Source of the DNA: Streptomyces sp. YIM 130001
GTDB taxonomy: Bacteria; Actinomycetota; Actinomycetes; Streptomycetales; Streptomycetaceae
DNA: 64,000 nt
Assembly: GCF_003574445.1 (NCBI RefSeq)
Contig: NZ_KZ984573.1
Location: 22,458 to 86,457 of the forward strand
Reading direction: 5' to 3'
Position numbers and translations under genes: made by a program. The notes below the pieces were generated by a model. The model was not told the origin of the DNA. It did no database searches and saw only the letters and a list, made by a program, of their open reading frames with translations. Numbering within the stretch: position 1 is the first letter of the stretch; every line of letters starts with the position of its first letter. This document shows positions 53,251 through 62,516 of this stretch, one piece after another.

Positions 53251-54324
53251 ATGCCCACCGTGTTGACGGATCTCTGCCCCTATCCGATCGTGCAGGCCCC
53301 CATGGCCGGCGGCGCGTCCTGCCCGGCACTCGCGGCCGCGGTCAGTGAAGCGGGTGGCCTCGGCTTTCTCGCCGCGGGGTACAAAACCGTCGACGGGATG
53401 TACGAGGAGCTGAAGCAGCTGCGCGGGCTCACCGCACAGCCCTTCGGGGTCAACCTGTTCATGCCGCAGCCGGCCTGCGCCGACCCCGCCGCCGTCGCCG
53501 TCTACGCCGACCAGCTGGCCGGCGAGTCCGCCTGGTACGAGACACCGCTCGGCGACCCCGACACGGGACTCGACGACGGCTACGAGGCGAAGCTGGCGAT
53601 CCTGCTCGAACACCCCGTCCCGGTGGTCTCGTTCACCTTCGGCTGCCCCACCCGCAACGTCCTCGACTCGTTCGCCCGGGTCGGCACGGTCACCATCGTC
53701 ACCGTCACGACGCCCGACGAGGCGCGGGCCGCCGAGCGGGCCGGCGCGGACGCCGTCTGCGTCCAGGGCGTCGAGGCGGGCGGGCACCAGGCCACCTTCC
53801 GCGACAACCCGGAGAGCGACGGGTCCGGCATCGGCCTGCTCACCCTCGTCACCCGGGTCAGGGAGACCGTGTCGGTGCCGGTCGTCGCGGCCGGCGGGCT
53901 GATGCGCGGCGGGCAGCTGGCCGCCGTACTCGCCGCGGGCGCCGACGCGGGCCAGTTCGGAACCGCCTTCCTGCCCTGCCCCGAGTCCGGGGCGCACGCG
54001 CTGCACAAGGCGGCCCTGACCGACCCGCTGTTCAACCGCACCGAGCTGACCCGAGCCTTCTCCGGCCGCCCCGCCCGCGGCCTGGTGAACCGCTTCCTGC
54101 GCGAGCACGGTCCCTACGCCCCTCCCGGATACCCGCAGATCCACCACCTCACCAGCGGGCTGCGCAAGGCCGCCGCGAAGGTCGGCGACGCGCAGGGCAT
54201 GGCGCTGTGGGCCGGCCAGGGATACCGGCTCACCCGCGAACTGCCCGCCGGACAGCTCGTCGAGGTGATCGCGGCCGAACTCGACGCCACCCGCGCCGCG
54301 TTGGCGCCCGGAGGTGTCGTGTGA
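53251..54324 (+). CDS. Nitronate monooxygenase family flavoprotein
   Basis: 357 residues. FMN-binding TIM barrel: IVQAPMAGGASCPALAAAVSEAGGLGFLAAGYK, PFGVNLFMP, CVQGVEAGGHQATF (catalytic-type His), VVAAGGLMRGGQLAAVLAAGADAGQFGTAFL. NMO family members oxidise nitronates such as propionate-3-nitronate; some family members are 2-nitropropane dioxygenase-like reductases. Start ATG 53251 fits. The next gene overlaps by 4 bp. Confidence 0.87.
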   Translation: MPTVLTDLCPYPIVQAPMAGGASCPALAAAVSEAGGLGFLAAGYKTVDGMYEELKQLRGLTAQPFGVNLFMPQPACADPAAVAVYADQLAGESAWYETPLGDPDTGLDDGYEAKLAILLEHPVPVVSFTFGCPTRNVLDSFARVGTVTIVTVTTPDEARAAERAGADAVCVQGVEAGGHQATFRDNPESDGSGIGLLTLVTRVRETVSVPVVAAGGLMRGGQLAAVLAAGADAGQFGTAFLPCPESGAHALHKAALTDPLFNRTELTRAFSGRPARGLVNRFLREHGPYAPPGYPQIHHLTSGLRKAAAKVGDAQGMALWAGQGYRLTRELPAGQLVEVIAAELDATRAALAPGGVV

Positions 54325-55058
54325 CCGCACCCGTCTTCGTCGTCGACGAGGTGCCCGCCGCGGAAACCTACGTCCTGGACGGCGCCGAGGGACGGCACGC
54401 CGTCACCGTGAAACGGCTGCGGCCCGGCGAGGAGCTCGTCCTCACCGACGGGCGCGGACAGTGGACCGCGGGCACCGTCCATGCCTCCGAGGGCAAGGAC
54501 CGGCTCCACGTCACGGGCCTCGGCGGGGTCCAGCGGGAACCCGAACCCGAGCCGCACATCACCGTGGTGCAGGCACTGCCCAAGGGCGACCGCGGTGAAC
54601 TCGCCGTGGAGACCATGACGGAGACCGGCGTCGACCGCATCGTCCCCTGGCCGGCGGCCCGTTGCGTCACCCAGTGGCGCGGCGAACGCGGCCTCAAGTC
54701 GCTCGGCAAATGGCGGGCCACGGCCCGCGAAGCGGGCAAGCAGTCGCGACGGCCACGCTTCCCCGAGGTCGCCGAGGCGGCGACCACGAAACAGGTGGCC
54801 GCGCTGCTGGCCGAGGCCGACTTCGCCGCCGTACTGCACGAGGAGGGCAGTACCCCGCTCGCCTCGGCGAAGCTTCCCGGGCGAGGCTCCATCGTTCTCG
54901 TCGTGGGTCCCGAAGGGGGCGTGTCCCCCGAGGAGTTGGCGGCCTTCGAGGCGTCGGGCGCCGGGCCGTTCCGCCTCGGCCCATCGGTGCTGCGCACCTC
55001 CACGGCCGGGACGGCGGCGGTGGCGCTGCTGCTAGGGCGTACGGGGCGCTGGGGCTGA
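54321..55058 (+). CDS. rsmE: 16S rRNA m3U1498 methyltransferase RsmE
   Basis: SPOUT methyltransferase acting on U1498 of 16S rRNA. 245 residues. N-terminal PUA-like part (GAEGRHAVTVKRLRPGEELVLTDG), then VVQALPKGDRGELAVETMTETGVDRIVPW, and the SAM-knot LVVGPEGGVSPEELAAF, FRLGPSVLRTSTAGTAAVA. The GTG start overlaps the nitronate monooxygenase stop (GTGA). Confidence 0.94.
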   Translation: MTAPVFVVDEVPAAETYVLDGAEGRHAVTVKRLRPGEELVLTDGRGQWTAGTVHASEGKDRLHVTGLGGVQREPEPEPHITVVQALPKGDRGELAVETMTETGVDRIVPWPAARCVTQWRGERGLKSLGKWRATAREAGKQSRRPRFPEVAEAATTKQVAALLAEADFAAVLHEEGSTPLASAKLPGRGSIVLVVGPEGGVSPEELAAFEASGAGPFRLGPSVLRTSTAGTAAVALLLGRTGRWG

Positions 55059-55143
55059 GGCGCGTCGCGCCGGCCGCCCGCACGGTGGGATCAAGTGATC
55101 GAAAGCGCTGTGCGTGTGCGGCAGTTGAGCCTAGGGTGACGGG

Positions 55144-58100
55144 GTGACGCAGACTGCCTATCTCCGGTTTCCGCATCCGAGGGGCGAGTTGATCGCCTTC
55201 ACCGCCGAGGACGACGTCTGGGTCGCCCCGCTCGACGGCGGGCGCGCCTGGCGCGTCAGCGCCGACAACATGCCGGTGGCCCACCCCCGGATCTCGCCCG
55301 ACGGCACCCACGTGGCCTGGACGTCCACCCGAGACGGTGCCCCCGAGGTGCATGTCGCGCCGGTCGACGGCGGTCCCTCCCGACGACTCACCCACTGGGG
55401 CAGCAACAAGACCTCCGTACGCGGCTGGACCCCGGACGGGTCGGTTCTCGCGATCACCACCCACGGTCAGGCGTCGCTGCGCCGCAGCTGGGCCCACGCG
55501 GTACCGCTCGACGGCGGCCCCGCAGCTGTCCTGCCGTACGGCCCGGTCGGCGACGTGGCGTACGGACCGGCCGGCGAAGTACTGCTGCAGTCGGTCACCA
55601 TGGGCCGCGAGGCCGCGTACTGGAAGCGCTACCGGGGCGGTACGGCCGGGAAACTGTGGATCGCCACGGAGACGCCGCCACCGCCGGCTGCCGGCGCGGA
55701 TGATTCCCGACAAGGCGTCGCAGCAGCCGAGTTCGGCCGCCTGCACGCCGACCTCGACGGGAACATCGAGTACCCGCTGTGGGTCGGCGAGCGCATCGCC
55801 TTCCTCAGCGACCACGAGGGCACCGGAGCCCTGTACTCCTCCACCCCGGACGGCGGCGACCTGCGCCGCCACACCCCGCTCGCCGAGGGCGACACCCACC
55901 CCGGCTTCTACGCACGCCACGCGGCCACCGACGGCACCCGTGTCGTCTACGCCCGCGTCGGCGAACTCTGGATCCTCGACGACCTGGACGGCGCCGAACC
56001 ACGCCGCCTCGACGTCCGCCTCGGCGGCCAGCGCACCGACCTGCAGCCGCACCCGGTGCGCGCCGACCGGCACCTCTCCGCCGCGGTCCCCGACCACACC
56101 GGCCGAGCCGGAGCCGTCGGCGTACGCGGATCGGTCCACTGGGTCACCCACCGCGACGGCCCGGTCCGCGCCCTCGCCGCCGAACAGGGCGTACGCGCCC
56201 GGCTGCCGCGCACCTTCCGCGTCGACGGCGAGGAACACGTCGTCTGGGTCACCGACTCCGAGGGTGACGACGCCCTCGAGTTCGCGCCGGCCGCCGGCGT
56301 CGCCCCGGGCGGATCGGTGCGCCGCGTCGGCGCCGGCCGGCTCGGCCGCGTCCTCGCCCTCGCGATGGCACCGGACGGCAGCCGCGCCGCGGTCGCCTCG
56401 CACGACGGACGGGTCCTGCTCGTCGAGCGCGACTCGGGCGAGGTCCGCGAGGTGGACCGCAGCGAGCACGGCGACGCCTCGGGCCTGGTCTTCTCCCCGG
56501 ACTCCGGGTGGCTGGCCTGGTCGCACCCGGGCCCCGAACCGCTGTCGCAGATCAAGCTCGCCAACACCGCCGACCTGACGGTGTCCGAGGCCACCCCGCT
56601 GCGCTTCCGCGACTTCTCGCCCGCCTTCACCCTGGACGGCAAGCACCTCGGCTTCCTCTCCGAGCGCTCCTTCGATCCGGTCTACGACGTGCACGTCTTC
56701 GATCTGGCCTTCGTCGGTGCGTGCCGGCCGCACCTGATCACCCTCGCGGCCACCACCCCGTCGCCGTTCGGACCGCAGCGGCACGGCCGGCCGTTCGAGG
56801 CCTCCGAGAAGTCCTCCGAGGTGTCCGGCGACGACGCACCCGTCACCCGGATCGACCTGGACGGCCTCGCCGACCGGATACTCGCCTTCCCCGTCGAGGC
56901 CGCCCGCTACTCGACGCTGCGCGCCGCCAAGGACGGACTGCTCTGGCTGCGCCACCCGGTGCGCGGCGCCCTCGGTGTCTCCCGCGCCACCCCCGACGAC
57001 CCGGGCCCCGGCACACCGCTCGAGCGCTACGACCTGGTACAGCAGCGCATCGAGGAACTCGCCCCCGACGCCTCCGGGTTCGCCGTCAGCGGCGACGGCA
57101 AGCGGGTGCTCCTGCGCACCGACGGCACCCTCAAGGTGGTCCCCAGCGACCGCCGCCCCGCACACGACGACGACAGCGACACCAACATCACCGTCGACCT
57201 CACCCGCATCCGGCAGACCGTCGAACCCGCCGCGGAATGGCGGCAGATGTACGACGAGACCGGCCGCGTCATGCGCGACTGCTTCTGGCGCGCCGACATG
57301 TCGGGCGTCGACTGGGCCGGCGTACTGGACCGCTACCGTCCGGTCCTCGACCGCGTCGCCACCCACGACGACCTGGTCGACCTGCTCTGGGAGGTGCAGG
57401 GCGAACTCGGCACCTCGCACGCCTACGTCACCCCCCGTGGCGGCGGCGCCTCCGACACCCGGCAGGGCTTCCTCGGCGCCGACCTGTCCCGCCACTGCGA
57501 CGGCCTGTGGCACATCGACCGGATCCTGCCCTCGGAGACCTCCGACCCGCACGCCCGCTCACCGCTCGCCGCACCCGGCGTCGCGGTGCGCCCCGGGGAC
57601 GCCGTGCTCGCCGTCGACGGCCGACCCGTCGACCCCGTCACCGGACCCGCACCGCTGCTGGCCGGCTCCGCGGACAAGCCCGTCGAACTCGCCATCTCGC
57701 CCGCGGGCGGCGGCGATCCGCGGCACGCGGTGGTCGTCCCCGTCGACGACGAGGAACCGCTGCGCTACCACGCCTGGGTCGCCGACCGGCGCGCCTACGT
57801 CCACGAGCGCACCGGCGGCCGCCTCGGCTACCTCCACGTCCCCGACATGCAGGCACCCGGCTGGGCGCAGATCCACCGCGACCTGCGCGTCGAGGTCGCC
57901 CGCGAGGGCCTCGTCGTCGACGTACGGGAGAACCGCGGCGGCCACACCTCGCAGCTCGTCGTAGAGAAGCTGGCCCGCCGCATCGTCGGCTGGGTCTCGC
58001 CGCGCGGCGAGCGGCCCACCAGCTATCCGGAGGACGCGCCCCGAGGCCCGGTCGTCTCCGTCGCCAACGAGTTCTCCGGATCCGACGGCGACATCGTCAA

Positions 58101-58413
58101 CGCGGCCATCAAGGCGCTCGGCATCGGCCCGGTCGTCGGCACCCGCACCTGGGGCGGCGTCATCGGCATCGACAGCCGCTACCGGCTCGTCGACGGCACC
58201 CTGGTCACCCAGCCCAAGTACGCCTTCTGGCTGGAGGGACCCGGCTGGGGCGTGGAGAACCACGGCGTCGACCCGGACGTCGAGGTCGTCACCACACCGC
58301 AGGACTACGCGACGGGACGGGACCCGCAGCTCGACGAGGCCTGCCGGATCGCACTCGCCGCGCTCGAGGAGAACCCGGCCAGGACCGCGCCCGAACTGCC
58401 CGGCCTTCACTGA
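55144..58413 (+). CDS. Tricorn protease (S41 family)
   Basis: Large cytosolic peptidase that trims peptides downstream of the proteasome. 1089 residues. N-terminal beta-propellers (YLRFPHPRGELIAFTAEDDVW, HPRISPDGTHVAWTS, repeated PDG blocks) lead to a PDZ-like domain (about 790-850) and the S41 catalytic core. Catalytic residues appear as TSH (His, about 755), ENRGG and FSGSDGD (Ser, about 977). The GTG at 55144 starts at VTQTAYLRFPHP. Streptomyces also have 20S proteasomes, so the pairing is plausible. Confidence 0.92.
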   Translation: MTQTAYLRFPHPRGELIAFTAEDDVWVAPLDGGRAWRVSADNMPVAHPRISPDGTHVAWTSTRDGAPEVHVAPVDGGPSRRLTHWGSNKTSVRGWTPDGSVLAITTHGQASLRRSWAHAVPLDGGPAAVLPYGPVGDVAYGPAGEVLLQSVTMGREAAYWKRYRGGTAGKLWIATETPPPPAAGADDSRQGVAAAEFGRLHADLDGNIEYPLWVGERIAFLSDHEGTGALYSSTPDGGDLRRHTPLAEGDTHPGFYARHAATDGTRVVYARVGELWILDDLDGAEPRRLDVRLGGQRTDLQPHPVRADRHLSAAVPDHTGRAGAVGVRGSVHWVTHRDGPVRALAAEQGVRARLPRTFRVDGEEHVVWVTDSEGDDALEFAPAAGVAPGGSVRRVGAGRLGRVLALAMAPDGSRAAVASHDGRVLLVERDSGEVREVDRSEHGDASGLVFSPDSGWLAWSHPGPEPLSQIKLANTADLTVSEATPLRFRDFSPAFTLDGKHLGFLSERSFDPVYDVHVFDLAFVGACRPHLITLAATTPSPFGPQRHGRPFEASEKSSEVSGDDAPVTRIDLDGLADRILAFPVEAARYSTLRAAKDGLLWLRHPVRGALGVSRATPDDPGPGTPLERYDLVQQRIEELAPDASGFAVSGDGKRVLLRTDGTLKVVPSDRRPAHDDDSDTNITVDLTRIRQTVEPAAEWRQMYDETGRVMRDCFWRADMSGVDWAGVLDRYRPVLDRVATHDDLVDLLWEVQGELGTSHAYVTPRGGGASDTRQGFLGADLSRHCDGLWHIDRILPSETSDPHARSPLAAPGVAVRPGDAVLAVDGRPVDPVTGPAPLLAGSADKPVELAISPAGGGDPRHAVVVPVDDEEPLRYHAWVADRRAYVHERTGGRLGYLHVPDMQAPGWAQIHRDLRVEVAREGLVVDVRENRGGHTSQLVVEKLARRIVGWVSPRGERPTSYPEDAPRGPVVSVANEFSGSDGDIVNAAIKALGIGPVVGTRTWGGVIGIDSRYRLVDGTLVTQPKYAFWLEGPGWGVENHGVDPDVEVVTTPQDYATGRDPQLDEACRIALAALEENPARTAPELPGLH

Positions 58414-58486
58414 CCGGAGGCATCGCGTCCGCGCGCGGCCCGGCCGCGTGGGCCGTCCCGGATACGATGCCCACGTACTGATCTTC

Positions 58487-58531
58487 GCGAGGTGCCGTCC
58501 CGTTCCCGGCGGGTGCGGGACGGCACCTCGC
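58487..58531 (+). terminator. Perfect 16-bp hairpin between tricorn and HIT genes
   Basis: GCGAGGTGCCGTCCCG (58487-58502) and CGGGACGGCACCTCGC (58516-58531) pair perfectly around a 13-nt loop, 73 bp after the tricorn stop and 22 bp before the HIT start. TACGAT (58463-58468) could be a -10 upstream, putting the hairpin in a 5' leader. Confidence 0.7.
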
Positions 58532-58553
58532 AGGCTGTGAGGGAGGCCGCCGT

Positions 58554-58913
58554 ATGGCAGGCGAACCGCAGGCGGACTGCCTGTTCTGCAAGATTGCCTC
58601 GGGGGAGGTGCCGGCCACCGTCGTACGCGAGAGCGACACCACCGTCGCCTTCCGCGACATCAACCCCCAGGCACCCACCCACGTCCTGGTCATCCCCAAG
58701 GCCCACTACCCGGACGCGGCCTCGCTCTCCGCCGCCGAGCCCCAGATCGCCGCGGACGTGCTGCGCGAGGCCGGCGAGGTGGCGGCCGGCGAACAGGTCG
58801 ACGGCAACGGCTACCGCATCGTCTTCAACACCGGCGCCGGCGCGGGCCAGACCGTCTTCCACGCCCACGCCCATGTGCTCGGCGGCCGCGGCCTGCAGTG
58901 GCCTCCCGGATAA
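58554..58913 (+). CDS. HIT (histidine triad) family hydrolase
   Basis: Acts on nucleoside phosphoramidates and similar. 119 residues. CLFCKIASGEVPATVV at the N-terminus (zinc-like Cys pair), VLVIPKAHYPDA, and the triad HAHAHVLGG (HxHxHxx, about 103) near the end. ATG 58554 has GGAGG upstream. It is 6 bp from the RNase Z-like gene. Confidence 0.93.
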   Translation: MAGEPQADCLFCKIASGEVPATVVRESDTTVAFRDINPQAPTHVLVIPKAHYPDAASLSAAEPQIAADVLREAGEVAAGEQVDGNGYRIVFNTGAGAGQTVFHAHAHVLGGRGLQWPPG

Positions 58914-58919
58914 CGAGCC

Positions 58920-59828
58920 TTGTCCGTACGCGAATTGGTGGTGCTCGGCACCGCGAGCCAGGTGCCGACCCGCCACCGCAACCACAACGGCTATCTGCTG
59001 CGCTGGGACGGCGAGGGCATCCTCTTCGACCCCGGTGAGGGCACCCAGCGGCAGATGCTGCGGGCCGGCGTGGCCGCCCACGACATCAACCGCATCTGCG
59101 TCACCCACTTCCACGGGGACCACAGCCTCGGCCTCGCCGGGGTGATCCAGCGGATCAACCTCGACCGGGTGCCGCACCCCGTCACCGCCCACTACCCGGC
59201 GAGCGGACAGCGCTTCTTCGACCGGCTGCGGTACGCCACCGCCTACCGGGAGAACGTCCGGCTCACCGAGGCCCCGGTCGCCGCCGACGGCCCCTTCGTC
59301 ACCACCGGCCCGTACACGCTGCGCACCGCCAAGCTCTCGCACCCCGTCGAGTCCTACGGCTACCGGCTGGAGGAGCCCGACGGCCGCCGTATCCTGCCCG
59401 AGCGGCTGCGCGAGCACGGCATCAGCGGCCCCGACGTCGGCCGGCTCCAGCGCGAGGGCGTCCTCGACGGCGTCACCCTCGACGAGGTCAGCGCACCGAA
59501 GCCCGGACAGCGCTTCGCGTTCGTCATGGACACCCGCCTCTGCGACGGCGTGCACACCCTCGCCGAGGGCTGCGATCTCCTCGTCATCGAGTCCACCTTC
59601 CTCGACGCCGACGCGCAACTAGCCGCCGATCACGGCCACTTGACGGCTACTCAGGCCGCCACGGTGGCCCGCGACGCCGGTGTGCGCCACCTCGTACTCA
59701 CCCACTTCTCGCAGCGCTACCCGGACCCCGAGGCCTTCGGACGCGAGGCCCGCGCGGCCGGCTTCACGGGCGAACTGACCGTCGCCGCCGACCTGTCGCG
59801 CATCCCCGTACCCTCCCGCACCCCCTGA
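58920..59828 (+). CDS. Ribonuclease Z-like MBL-fold hydrolase
   Basis: 302 residues. Motifs: ELVVLGTASQVPTRHRNHNGYLL, ILFDPGEGTQRQM, VTHFHGDHSLGLAGV (HFHGDH), CDLLVIESTFLDAD, HLVLTHFSQRY. This is the tRNA 3' endonuclease family signature. Start is TTG at 58920 (SVRELVVLG); the ribosome binding site is weak. Actinobacterial RNase Z often resembles this family; tRNA 3' processing is likely. Confidence 0.88.
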   Translation: MSVRELVVLGTASQVPTRHRNHNGYLLRWDGEGILFDPGEGTQRQMLRAGVAAHDINRICVTHFHGDHSLGLAGVIQRINLDRVPHPVTAHYPASGQRFFDRLRYATAYRENVRLTEAPVAADGPFVTTGPYTLRTAKLSHPVESYGYRLEEPDGRRILPERLREHGISGPDVGRLQREGVLDGVTLDEVSAPKPGQRFAFVMDTRLCDGVHTLAEGCDLLVIESTFLDADAQLAADHGHLTATQAATVARDAGVRHLVLTHFSQRYPDPEAFGREARAAGFTGELTVAADLSRIPVPSRTP

Positions 59829-59838
59829 GTGAGCCCTC

Positions 59839-60846
59839 ATGAACCTCCCGTACGACCTCCCCAAGGCCGAACTCCACCTGCACATCGAAGGCACCCTCGA
59901 ACCCGAACTCGCCTTCACCCTCGCCGCCCGCAACGGCGTCCGACTTCCCTACGCCGACACCGAGGAACTGCACCGCGCCTACCTCTTCACGGACCTGCAG
60001 TCGTTCCTCGACCTGTACTACGGCCTGATGGCAGTCCTGCACACCGAGCAGGACTTCGAGGAACTGGCCGACGCCTACCTGGAACGGGCCGCGGCACAGG
60101 GCGTACGGCACGCCGAGATCTTCTTCGACCCGCAGGCCCACACCGCCCGCGGCATCCCCCTCGCCACCGTCGTCGAAGGCCTCTCCCGCGCCCTGGAACG
60201 CAGCGAGGAACGACACGGCATCTCGACCCGGCTCATCATGTGCTTCCTGCGCGACCAGTCCGCCGAATCCGCCCTCGCCACCCTCGAAGCCGCCCGGCCC
60301 CACCTGCACCGGATCACCGCCGTCGGCCTCGACTCCGCCGAAGTCGGCCACCCGCCCGCCAAGTTCCGTGAGGTGTACGAGGCGGCCGCCGCCCTCGGGC
60401 TGCGCCGCGTCGCGCACGCCGGCGAGGAGGGTCCGCCCGAGTACATCGCCGAGGCCCTGGACGTACTCGGCGTCGAGCGCATCGACCACGGCCTGACCTG
60501 CATGCGCGATCCGGAGCTCGTCGAACGCCTGGTCCGCGGGCGGATCCCGCTCACCCTCTGCCCGCTGTCCAACGTACGGCTGCGCGCCATCGACGTGCTC
60601 GAGGACCACCCGCTGCCGCAGATGATGGCGGCCGGGCTCCTGTGCACCGTCAACTCCGACGACCCGGCCTACTTCGGCGGCTACGTCGGCGACACGTACC
60701 ACGCCGTGCACGAGGCGCTCGGGCTCGGCGAGGAGCAGTTGCGCGAACTCGCCCGCAACTCCTTCGAGGCCGCCTTCCTCGACGACGACGAGGAGCGGCG
60801 CCGGCGCTACCTGGCCGAGGTGGATGCGTACAGCTTCGATCAGTGA
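59839..60846 (+). CDS. Adenosine/adenine deaminase
   Basis: Zn-dependent purine deaminase. 335 residues. Metal site KAELHLHIEGTL (HxHxEG), HAGEEGPPE (His/Glu), ERIDHGLTC and the C-terminal VNSDDPAYFGGYV aspartates. The CPLSNVRL block and the DDPAYFGGY wording resemble the adenine-deaminase branch (Aah1-like) more than classical ADA. ATG 59839 is 10 bp after the RNase Z-like stop, so the three genes HIT, rnz-like and this may be one unit. Confidence 0.9.
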   Translation: MNLPYDLPKAELHLHIEGTLEPELAFTLAARNGVRLPYADTEELHRAYLFTDLQSFLDLYYGLMAVLHTEQDFEELADAYLERAAAQGVRHAEIFFDPQAHTARGIPLATVVEGLSRALERSEERHGISTRLIMCFLRDQSAESALATLEAARPHLHRITAVGLDSAEVGHPPAKFREVYEAAAALGLRRVAHAGEEGPPEYIAEALDVLGVERIDHGLTCMRDPELVERLVRGRIPLTLCPLSNVRLRAIDVLEDHPLPQMMAAGLLCTVNSDDPAYFGGYVGDTYHAVHEALGLGEEQLRELARNSFEAAFLDDDEERRRRYLAEVDAYSFDQ

Positions 60847-60879
60847 GCGGCGGGCCCGCATCGGGTCACCGCCGGCCGC

Positions 60880-61599
60880 TCACAGCCAGTCGTTCTCCGG
60901 GGTCGCCGCCCGCAGTACCTCGCGTGCGCCGCTGTGCACCGGCTCGCCGTGCGGGACGCACAGCGCGTCCACGTCGAGCGAGGCGAGGCGTCGGAAGGAG
61001 GCGACGGCCCCTTCTCTGTCCACGTTGAACGGACCGAGGATCGCCCGGCCGTCCGCGGTGGCGATGTTGTCGCCGGGGAACAGCACGCCGCTGGACGCGA
61101 GGTGCAGCGCGATGCTTCCCGGGGTGTGACCGGGTACGTGCAGGACGTGGACGGGCTCGCCCCAGCCGTCGATCGTGTCGCCGTCGTGCAGTTCCCGGTC
61201 CACGCGTACCCGCGGCGGGGGCTGCACGTCCGCCTCGGAGAAGCCCGCCATGACCTGCTCGTGAAGCGCGCGTTCCGAGGCGGTGTGCACGGCTGGGGAC
61301 TCGGGCGCCGTGCCGCGTACGACCGGGGCGTCGGCGGCCCCGGCCAGGACGAGCGCGCCGGTGGCCTCGACCAGATCGGCGGCCGAGCCCATGTGGTCGA
61401 TGTGCGGGTGCGTCAGCACGATCTGCCGCAGGTCCTGCGCGCGTCCGCCGAGCTGCGTCAGAGCGTCGAGGACCGCCGGCGCACACCCCGGCATCCCGGT
61501 GTCGATCAGGGCGAAGCCGTCCGGCAGGCGTACGACGTGGACGTGCCCGACCGGAAAGGGCAACTGCCAGACGGCAGAGGTGATCTGGATGAGGTTCAT
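60880..61599 (-). CDS. MBL-fold metallohydrolase
   Basis: 239 residues. LTHPHIDHMGSAADL (HPHIDH), FALIDTGMPG, VPGHTPGSIALHLASSGVLFPGDNI and CVPHGEPVHSG mark an MBL hydrolase of the glyoxalase/hydroxyacylglutathione-like group. ATG 61599 with TACGGT 10 nt upstream is preferred; the earlier in-frame start at 61680 overlaps the neighbour. The substrate is unknown. Confidence 0.85.
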   Translation of the reverse strand: MNLIQITSAVWQLPFPVGHVHVVRLPDGFALIDTGMPGCAPAVLDALTQLGGRAQDLRQIVLTHPHIDHMGSAADLVEATGALVLAGAADAPVVRGTAPESPAVHTASERALHEQVMAGFSEADVQPPPRVRVDRELHDGDTIDGWGEPVHVLHVPGHTPGSIALHLASSGVLFPGDNIATADGRAILGPFNVDREGAVASFRRLASLDVDALCVPHGEPVHSGAREVLRAATPENDWL

Positions 61600-61676
61600 G
61601 GCTCGACCGTAGTGACGCGTCGGCGCCGATCCACGCGCCTCTGCCGACGGCGAAGCCGGTGCCGGGTCCCGCTCGC

Positions 61677-62516
61677 TCAACCGCTCTCTCGTGCGACGAG
61701 AGCGCGGAAGGTACGCGCGGGCCGGCCCGTGAGGCGCGGGACGGTGTCGGTGACGCGGTCCTCCGCCCCCTCGGCGATGGCACGGTCCAGGCCGGCGAGG
61801 AGCGAGGCGAACTCCGGCGGCAGGTGCGCCGCGAGGCGGTCACGCAGCTGCTCGTAGGTCTGGTGGCGGTGGTCCACCGGCCGCCCGGTGACCTGGGTGA
61901 TGGTGGCGGCGATCGCGTCGTGGCTGAGCGCCTCCGGCCCGGTGAGTACGAGATCGGTGTTGGGCGCATGCGCGTCGGTCAGGGCGCGGACGGCGACGGC
62001 CGCGATGTCCTCGGCGTCGACGAAGCCGACCCGGCCGTTCCCGGTCGCGGTCCAGATGGCGCCTTCCTCGCGGATGCTCGCGGCGTGTACGTGGGTGCCG
62101 GTGAAGTTCTGCATGAACCACGAGGGCCGCAGCACCGCCCACTGCTCGAACAGCCCGGGCAGGGCCTGGTGCACCGTTCCGACGGCCGGGCCGCCCTCGG
62201 GGATGGCCGAGGAGCTGAGGAGCACCGCACGGTGCACGCCGGCCGCGCGGGCCTGGCGGAGGAACGGGAGCATGACCGCCGCCGGGTCGGTGTCGCCCAC
62301 GGGCGGGATCAGGTAGACGCGGTCGGCTCCGTCCAGGGCGGCGGCGTGGGTGGCGGGTTCGTACCAGTCGAAGGCGACCGGCTCCGCGCCGGGGACGTCG
62401 ACGGCGCGACGACTGGCGGCCTTGACGTGGTGGCCGGCGGCGGTCAGCTGCGCCGCGGTCCGGCTGCCGGTGGTGCCGGTGGCGCCGATGACCAGGGTGG
62501 CCGGGGGAGGTGTCAT
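61677..62516 (-). CDS. NmrA/SDR-type NAD(P)-binding protein
   Basis: 279 residues. TLVIGATGTTGSRTAAQLTAAGHHV is the NAD(P) Rossmann motif (GATGTTG); RPSWFMQNF and VGFVDAEDIAAVAV match NmrA-like/azoreductase-type SDRs. ATG 62516 overlaps the NTF2-like gene by 4 bp (ATGA). Operon with the NTF2-like gene; both likely controlled by the TetR protein. Confidence 0.88.
   Translation of the reverse strand: MTPPPATLVIGATGTTGSRTAAQLTAAGHHVKAASRRAVDVPGAEPVAFDWYEPATHAAALDGADRVYLIPPVGDTDPAAVMLPFLRQARAAGVHRAVLLSSSAIPEGGPAVGTVHQALPGLFEQWAVLRPSWFMQNFTGTHVHAASIREEGAIWTATGNGRVGFVDAEDIAAVAVRALTDAHAPNTDLVLTGPEALSHDAIAATITQVTGRPVDHRHQTYEQLRDRLAAHLPPEFASLLAGLDRAIAEGAEDRVTDTVPRLTGRPARTFRALVARESG

Noticed and set aside
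54694..57552. Minus-strand 952-codon frame over the tricorn gene
   Set aside because: Shadow of tricorn codon bias, Val/Gly/Asp-rich with no motif.
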